The notes under the pieces: model-generated
What the model saw: only the letters and a program-made list of their open reading frames with translations
Databases searched by the model: none
What the model was told of the DNA's origin: nothing
Made by a program: the position numbers and the translations under genes
Origin: Seison nebaliae
Lineage: Eukaryota; Rotifera; Pararotatoria; Seisonacea; Seisonidae
Assembly: GCA_023231475.1 (NCBI GenBank)
Contig: JALJEE010002041.1
Span: 29,138 to 93,137 of the forward strand
Length of the DNA: 64,000 nucleotides
Direction: 5' to 3'
Shown: positions 58,888 through 64,000 of the stretch, one piece after another
Position numbering within the stretch: the first letter of the stretch is position 1
How the letters are laid out: each line of letters begins with the position of its first letter

Positions 58888-59736
58888 ATGCCAAACAACA
58901 AAGATAACAGTGTTAATACAGAAACGAACCAGAGAACAAGAGAAAGCTTCAACCTCCAGCACGAGATAAGAAAGTTTTATGGAGACGTGGAGCCATTAAA
59001 TGCAGATACAGACGCGTATAGATGGATCGAAAGCATAGAGGAGAGAATAAGAACCGCGAGATATACGGAAGAAGAACAAAGGGACACAATATACAAAGCC
59101 TTGATGGATCGCGAGACAAGACAAATAATGAAAAGCCTAGACTCACGTCCATTATCTGAGACATTACAAATGATACAGAGAATATCAGGTCCAAAATCGA
59201 AAGACGAACGCCTCTACGAAGAGTTCCACAAAGCGGTATCAAAGAAAGAACCGTCACTATATACAAAATATCTACGTAGAAACACAGCATTGGAGGCCAT
59301 CCCAACACCGCACCCATTTAGCCCAGATTTCATAAGATCTTCGTCAAATTTATTGTTAATATTTTTGGGAGCTTTGATATAAGAATGAAAAACAAAGAGC
59401 TTTTTCAAACAAAAAGGAATTCATGAGCAAATAAGCAATGCAAATATGATAGCATTTTTAGTTAGACACGATTTGGCATTAAAAGAACTAGGTGAAACGC
59501 GAATAGAAGGAATATACCAAATGCAAAGAGGAAGATCACCAATTAACAGGTTTGGAAACAACCAAAACAAATATTCGGAGAGACAAAATAGGTCACCTTA
59601 TGGAGAAAAAAGTTATTACAGAACATCACTAGCCCCAGGTAACAGAATAGACAATTCCTTGGAAAGGCAACAAGGAAGATGGAGTTATGGAACATCACCC
59701 ACACCCGGATGGCAAGAAGGGTTCGTAAGAAGATAA
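58888..59736 (+). mobile_element. Retroelement gag-like fragment
   Basis: A 165-codon frame (58888-59382) with a helical, charged gag/capsid-like core (about DADTDAYRWIESIEERIRTA), then a frame break near 59382-59440, and a 96-codon frame (59446-59736) rich in Arg, Asn, Gly and Tyr, as in retrotransposon nucleocapsid tails. No zinc knuckle, protease or reverse transcriptase is visible, so the element is truncated. A TATAAATA near 58830 could be a leftover promoter. Its purine-rich codon use (many AGA, ATA codons) differs from the host genes. It interrupts the end of MULE fragment B. Retroelement gag is inferred from layout and composition, not from a decisive motif. Confidence 0.5.
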
Positions 59737-60196
59737 AAGATCTTCATCCAGAAGCTGCATAATTATTTTTGAATAATTTGTTTTGATGGAACTATTTTTT
59801 TTTTTTCTTCCTTCTTTTTATTTCCTTGTTTCCAACTTTTACTTTTCATTTTTCTTATTCCTAATGAGTTATTAATTATAGAAAGTCATCTTTCTATTTA
59901 TAGTAATGTCACTACTTAGCACCATAGTATTAACAATCGTTGAAAAGACAACAAAGTAACAAGTAATCGATAGTGTCAACGGCATTAAGTAGTAACGGCA
60001 TTACTGTTTATAATCTATAATGTTATCGTCAACAATTTTAATTAAATCAATCCTATCTTAATCTCGATTGCTTATTCCAAACAATGTAATTATTTCATCA
60101 TCAAAGAGTGGATGTTTCCTTCCGGCATGTGATCGAAATTCCAAAACTTTCTTATTGGTCGATAGATGAAGAGCCTTCTGTAGTATCGAAGAATTA
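59737..60196. other. Spacer within transposon cluster
   Basis: No gene seen. A T-run lies at about 59792-59807. The stretch ACAAAGTAACAAGTAATCG and the GTAACGGCATTA repeats near 59980-60010 are short and of unclear meaning. Confidence 0.35.
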
Positions 60197-60600
60197 TTGG
60201 GAGATAGTTATTATTTAATCGTCCACCGTATTCCTGATCGAACGTATCGATTGTGGAAAACATTCGTTCGAAGAATCTCTCAATATATAATTCGCAATAG
60301 AAGTGATATTAAAATTCACAATCGACAAACTATCGATAAAATTCAATCATTAATTTACCATCAATTGTCCGCAATTCGTTTCAATAAACTGTTTCAAGTG
60401 GGTTGGAAGGTTGCGGGTTATATTGAAAGAGAGGAAGATGAAAGATAGCGCACAGTGGACGAAATTTGCTTCAAATTGCGGATGGAAAAATGTCTTAAAC
60501 ATTGCAACAAAACACCGTTCTTGAAATGTGCCCGTTGTAATGAAGTTATTTGTTTTGACTGCTTTTTTGACGAGCGCCATCTGTGCACATTTCCTTAATA
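60197..60600 (+). pseudogene. Transposase C-terminal fragment with Cys cluster
   Basis: The frame at 60197-60448 reads a basic segment (RTYRLWKTFVRRISQYIIRN, then NRQTIDKIQSLIYHQLSAIR). A second, frame-shifted part (to about 60595) reads CLKHCNKTPFLKCARCNEVI then CFDCFFDERHLC. The C-x2-C...C-x2-C...H-x-C spacing resembles the cysteine-rich C-terminal domain of DDE transposases such as piggyBac. No catalytic domain is present. Position inside the TE cluster supports a transposon origin, but the family is uncertain. Confidence 0.4.
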
Positions 60601-60744
60601 TTTATAATTATCATACATTACATATCATATTGCACCTTGTCTTCTTTGATCATCTTCATTTCCTTCATTGCTTCTCATTTCATCATCATCTTCATCATTT
60701 CCACCGAATCCATTACAGGAACTGTAATAAGGAACGTATCCTTT

Positions 60745-60845
60745 CTTCCATTCCTGTCACTTCATTTAATTCTTCTCTTTCTTCCATTCCTGTAACTTCA
60801 TTTAATTCCTCTCTTTATTCCATTCCTGTAACTTCATCTCATTTT
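60745..60845. repeat. Tandem repeat, about 33-base unit x3
   Basis: Three similar units containing CATTCCTGTAACTTCAT then TTAATTC/CTCTTT. The first copy has TCACTTC in place of TAACTTC. They read as Ser/Pro/Thr repeats in one frame (SIPVTSFNSS), probably by chance. Confidence 0.75.
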
Positions 60846-61037
60846 CCTCTTTTCCTCAATCCTATCATTCATCACCAATTCATTCAACCGTCTTCACCAC
60901 ATGCACATTGAATCCTTATGTTTTCCAACCACCTGATTGGGCTTTTCCATCAACTGTTCAGTCACTGAATTATCAAAATCATTTGCCTGTCAACACTCCC
61001 TCTCTTCCTCGTCATTTGAAATGTGGGCGTCACTAAG

Positions 61038-61155
61038 AAGGTACGAATTCAAGAATGTATGTCGAACTTTTAGTACGAAGTGAGAAGGTACGAAATGATA
61101 AGGTACGAAGTGGGAAGGTGCAAGGGAATAAGGTATGAAGTGGGGAGGTATGTCA
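61038..61155. repeat. Degenerate minisatellite, GGTACGAAGTG unit
   Basis: Six to seven imperfect 15-18 base units around GAAGTGAGAAGGTAC/GGTACGAAGTGGGAA. It is purine-rich on the plus strand and ends just before AT-rich DNA. Copies diverge steadily, as in a decaying minisatellite or subterminal transposon repeat. Confidence 0.7.
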
Positions 61156-61311
61156 TTTTGAGGAAAATTTTTTAAACATTTATAAAAAATGAGGAAAAAT
61201 TTATTGTGGTGAAAAAATTAGAAGAAATAAATTAAAAATATGAATATATATAAAAAACTATGCAACTGACGTGAATTTATTATCGTATACAAAATATAGT
61301 TTCTATTCCAT

Positions 61312-61860
61312 TCAAAAATGATATGATTTCCTCTTTTTCAGATGTTTTTCCCCAATTCTTTTCATTTGCATTATTATTTTATTATCTTGGTGAACTTTCT
61401 CAATTAAAGTAATTAATTTTCCCAAACTTGGGTGACTAATTGTTTCATTTCTAATTAGCGAGTTGAAACTTTCAGATATATTATTTGTTCGTCCCATTCC
61501 ACAAATCGTCCTGTGATAATTGTTCCACAATTTTATCGGAAATAATCCTGGTACAATTCTTTTACTAGATGTTTCGTATCCAACATAATTTCGTTCAATG
61601 TAATTATACAATGCTTCAGTTTCTTTACAGCTGCTTTCCTATAATTTTTCAAAACCCATAATCACACCTTCTGGTGATAAATTACTGAGTCGGTTAACCT
61701 CGACACGAAAAGTACGTTCTTTGGTGTATCTCGTTAACCATTGTTGATTACTTTGTATTTTCCGGTAAATCGACTGTTTGAGGTGAAAATAACAGCAATG
61801 AACCTCACAATTTGCCCAAATTTTCTTCACTGCTTTGTGTATAGGATATAATAGTAGAAG
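61312..61860 (-). pseudogene. MULE transposase relic C
   Basis: Two minus-strand frames. The first (61830-61639) has VKKIWANCEVHCCYFHLKQS, the MULE C-x2-H block after the catalytic region. The second (about 61640-61312) has LYNYIERNYVGYE, PIKLWNNYHRTICGMGRTNN and SESFNSLIRNE, the C-terminal MULE block. The N-terminal half, with FLYWCH and first catalytic Asp, is absent. It probably belongs to the same family as relic A but is clearly diverged from it. Confidence 0.7.
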
Positions 61861-63364
61861 GATAATAATACGAAATAATATAAAAAATATGATTTTTTAG
61901 ATTTAGAATGAGAGATATATCAATTTCGAAATTCTTAATTACTCTCCTGATTTTTTCTTCCTTCTCTTTCTATGTTTTACGAACGCGCTTTCTTATGTCC
62001 TCTTCGACCAATTTATATGGTGCATTTTCACGTTGAAAGCACTTATACAAATAATTTTCAAACATGGCACGAGTCTGATGGTAGTGCGGTATTTAAAATT
62101 TTAACCCATTATTCTTCCCTTCTAAAAGGTTATTCGTTCTTGAGATATCCTCCAGTGTCCATTGGGCGTTGTTCCATAATTGCGGAGGATATCCGGCATT
62201 CTCCATATAAAATTCTTGAAAATAGTTAAAAATTAAATGCAAATGACACGAGGAATTTCTGCGAATTCGATGAAAAACATCTTGGACGATTTGGATTGGG
62301 ATGAATGATAAATGTTGCAGGCGTTGAATATCATGACTATGTATCATTTCTTGATCTTTGAAATTTCTTGCCATGGATTCATCGTAAATATTACGAGAGA
62401 GTGCATCATTTTGTAGAATTGAAATTTCCCGTGCGATTGCGATCGAAACATTCTCATTATTGACAAATGGATTAAGCACCACTCTCATAGGCATATTTTC
62501 TATTCGCTGATCTAAAATCTGGCCACATCTACTGACGAATGACTCTTCTAAAGTTTCCAAAGTATCTCGCATGCATGCACATAATTGTTCGGAAATTAGC
62601 AATCCACACGATGAAAGTCGAGGAAAAGAATCGTAAGACTGAGAAGAAATACATTCCTTCAACATCTTCAGTTTGCCGATGAATATTGTTATTTCGTTAA
62701 TTGTTACTATTAATACGGAGTTTGTTTCCTTGCAACTTGTTATTTCGATTGCTTCCAACACATCGGTAGAAAATTTTAATTTGATTTTCGATTCATTTGA
62801 ATTTAACAATCGACATTCTCCATTTTCGAAAAGATTCATTTTGCTTAAAACTTCGACGACTTCGTCATGCAAGGCATCACACCGTTCAAACATTTGAAAC
62901 GCAGATAGCCATCGAACGTGATTATATTGTTTGAGATGGTTGAAAGAAGTGCTATCTATAAATTCCTTGAATTGACGATGAGTGAGTGAGCTTTTTGATT
63001 TAATTTTTTTGACGTATTTCCAGACTAATTTGGTAGTTTCTGCTTGATAGCAGATGGCTTGATAGATGGGGCAATGATTCAAGTAAACATCCAAGGATAG
63101 TTCTTTGACGAACAAAGAACAAAAACCCGTATGTTTTCCTGTCATCGATGGCGCACCGTCAGTAGATATGCTAATAATTTTATTTGCATTAACACCTAAT
63201 TCTCTTATTTTCGCAATAATCGCATGATGCATGTCAATCCCTCGTGTTCGATTCTTCATCGGAATGAGAGTTAATAGTTTCTCTTCGATATCAAAATTAC
63301 GGTTAACATACCTCACGAAAACCAGAAGTTGAGCCGTGTCAGAAATATCGACGGATTCATCCAA
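61860..63364 (-). mobile_element. Chimeric transposase: hAT/ZBED-like head joined to MULE tail
   Basis: A 423-codon frame on the minus strand (63364-62093). Residues 1 to about 335 match the DDE core of hAT-derived ZBED5/GTF2IRD2-type proteins: MDESVDISDTAQLLVFVRYV, KNRTRGIDMHHAI, ISTDGAPSMTGKHTGFCS, NHVRWLSAFQMF, then FPRLSS near 245. From about 340 the sequence changes to the MULE C-terminal region: LSFIPIQIVQDVFHRI, FNYFQEFYMENAGYPP, LWNNAQWTLEDISRTNNLLE. The frame crosses the junction (near 62350) without a stop. Downstream, more MULE tail (MFENYLYKCFQRENAPYKL, VEEDIRKRVRKT) is readable after a frameshift at about 62090. The N-terminal BED finger is missing upstream. Confidence 0.7.
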
Positions 63365-63485
63365 CGCATTCTATTTTTTGATTATATTTAGATGTCAAAT
63401 TGGGAGCAATTTGGCAGCAATAATTGCTCCTTTGCTCCATTATAATGCGAGAAATAACATGTATAGGACTTATAACATATTCGAC

Positions 63486-64000
63486 TTTATTGGATAGCGG
63501 AAATCCGAAAATATTTTTAATAAATCAAATCATTAAAATTTATACGAAGTTCGGATGGCTAAAATTAGCCCACTAAATGGATCAATCTTATTTATAGAAT
63601 TTCTCCATATAAATTCGTGAAGGTAACTCAGAAACAATTTATTCGTTGTTCCGAATTGATTTTTTAATTTGAGCTTCACCCGCATCCACATATTTTCGAC
63701 ATTCTAAGTGTGAAAACTTAGATGAGAGGGATCCACAAAATATCTTTCATGGATAACAATATCATGATTATAGATTCCATTCACGCATTTTTTGATATTT
63801 TGATATGCTTTCCACCCATCGCTGACAATAGTGGATCCAGGGAGAATACAGTAGTGTACATTGAAGAATTATATTCTTCAACGTTATTTCGGTGCGGTCT
63901 TCAACCTCCACCAAAAAACATTTCTTGGTTCCCCGTTCGATTCCACCGAAAACCCAATGACCTTCTCGCCATTGTCCTCGGTGATATTTTCGGTGAAAAA
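63486..64000 (-). pseudogene. ISXO2/Merlin-like transposase, cut by window edge
   Basis: Minus-strand DDE transposase of the ISXO2/Merlin (IS1016) type. From the right edge it reads GHWVFGGIERGTKKCFLVEV and EDRTEITLKNII, then after one frame change ILPGSTIVSDGWKAYQNI, GIYNHDIVIHERYFVDPSHL, and MWMRVKLKLK. These correspond to the family's VFGGVERG, DGWKAY, and NHS..FVDP..GAHTQNIE blocks. In the last block a TAG stands where Gln of HTQN is expected, a nonsense change from CAG. With the frameshift near 63850 this shows the copy is inactive. The start of the gene lies outside the window. Confidence 0.8.

Noticed and set aside
58949-59317. 122-codon minus-strand ORF opposite the gag-like frame
   Set aside because: Shadow of the plus-strand frame; no recognisable motif.
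61038-61155. CRISPR-like array
   Set aside because: Repeat units are contiguous and degenerate, with no spacers, in a eukaryotic genome.

Overview
This is a window of a compact, AT-rich animal nuclear genome. Metazoan markers include CaMKII, FAM91, sphingosine kinase, collagen/C1q proteins, a class A GPCR and a cathepsin B. A glutaredoxin-fused thioredoxin reductase (TGR) ending in Gly-Cys-Sec-Gly, two sigma-class GSTs and cathepsin B point to a small spiralian (flatworm-, rotifer- or orthonectid-like animal). That placement is an inference. Most introns are only 43-70 bp, so many genes are made of small exons and had to be rebuilt by joining frames.

Layout. 1-1.3 kb: non-coding. 1.3-3.5 kb: TGR with an in-frame TGA (Sec) and a SECIS-like stem. 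3.8-7.6 kb: a helical-repeat protein and a Cys-tailed orphan. 8.3-10.4 kb: sigma GST and cathepsin B. 11.1-13 kb: a 611-aa disordered/coiled-coil orphan. 13.1-18.1 kb, minus strand: FAM91 and, upstream of it, sphingosine kinase. 19.2-22.6 kb: second sigma GST, then two tandem secreted collagen-C1q genes on the minus strand. 24.4-27.4 kb: RPL5 (-), POLE3 (+, made of tiny exons), ZNHIT1 (-), DNAJC19/TIM14 (-). 28.6-29.6 kb: uridine phosphorylase. 29.6-45.5 kb: the CaMKII locus, with a long non-coding 5' region, the kinase exons, a very long variable linker and the association domain. 49.9-52.3 kb: class A GPCR with a huge third intracellular loop. 53.1-56.7 kb: one RBR E3 ligase gene made from two ORFs. 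57-64 kb: a graveyard of nested transposons (FLYWCH/MULE, retroelement gag, hAT/ZBED-like, ISXO2/Merlin-like).

Systems. TGR and the two GSTs form a thiol/detoxification set. Cathepsin B is secretory/lysosomal. POLE3 and ZNHIT1 act on chromatin, RPL5 in the ribosome, and TIM14 in mitochondrial import. Sphingosine kinase, FAM91 (trans-Golgi tethering), CaMKII and the GPCR are signalling or trafficking genes. I see no operon logic beyond close spacing.

The most unusual signal is at the splice sites. About 60 rebuilt short introns begin with GTT instead of the usual animal GTA/GTG. The few GTA/GTG donors are concentrated at the long or variable CaMKII linker introns. Several genes also have a 3' splice-site-like pyrimidine-AG just upstream of the start codon, consistent with 5'UTR introns or spliced-leader trans-splicing. 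Other notable points are the Sec-containing TGR, a symmetric 473-codon exon in the CaMKII linker, and an in-frame fusion of two unrelated transposase types.
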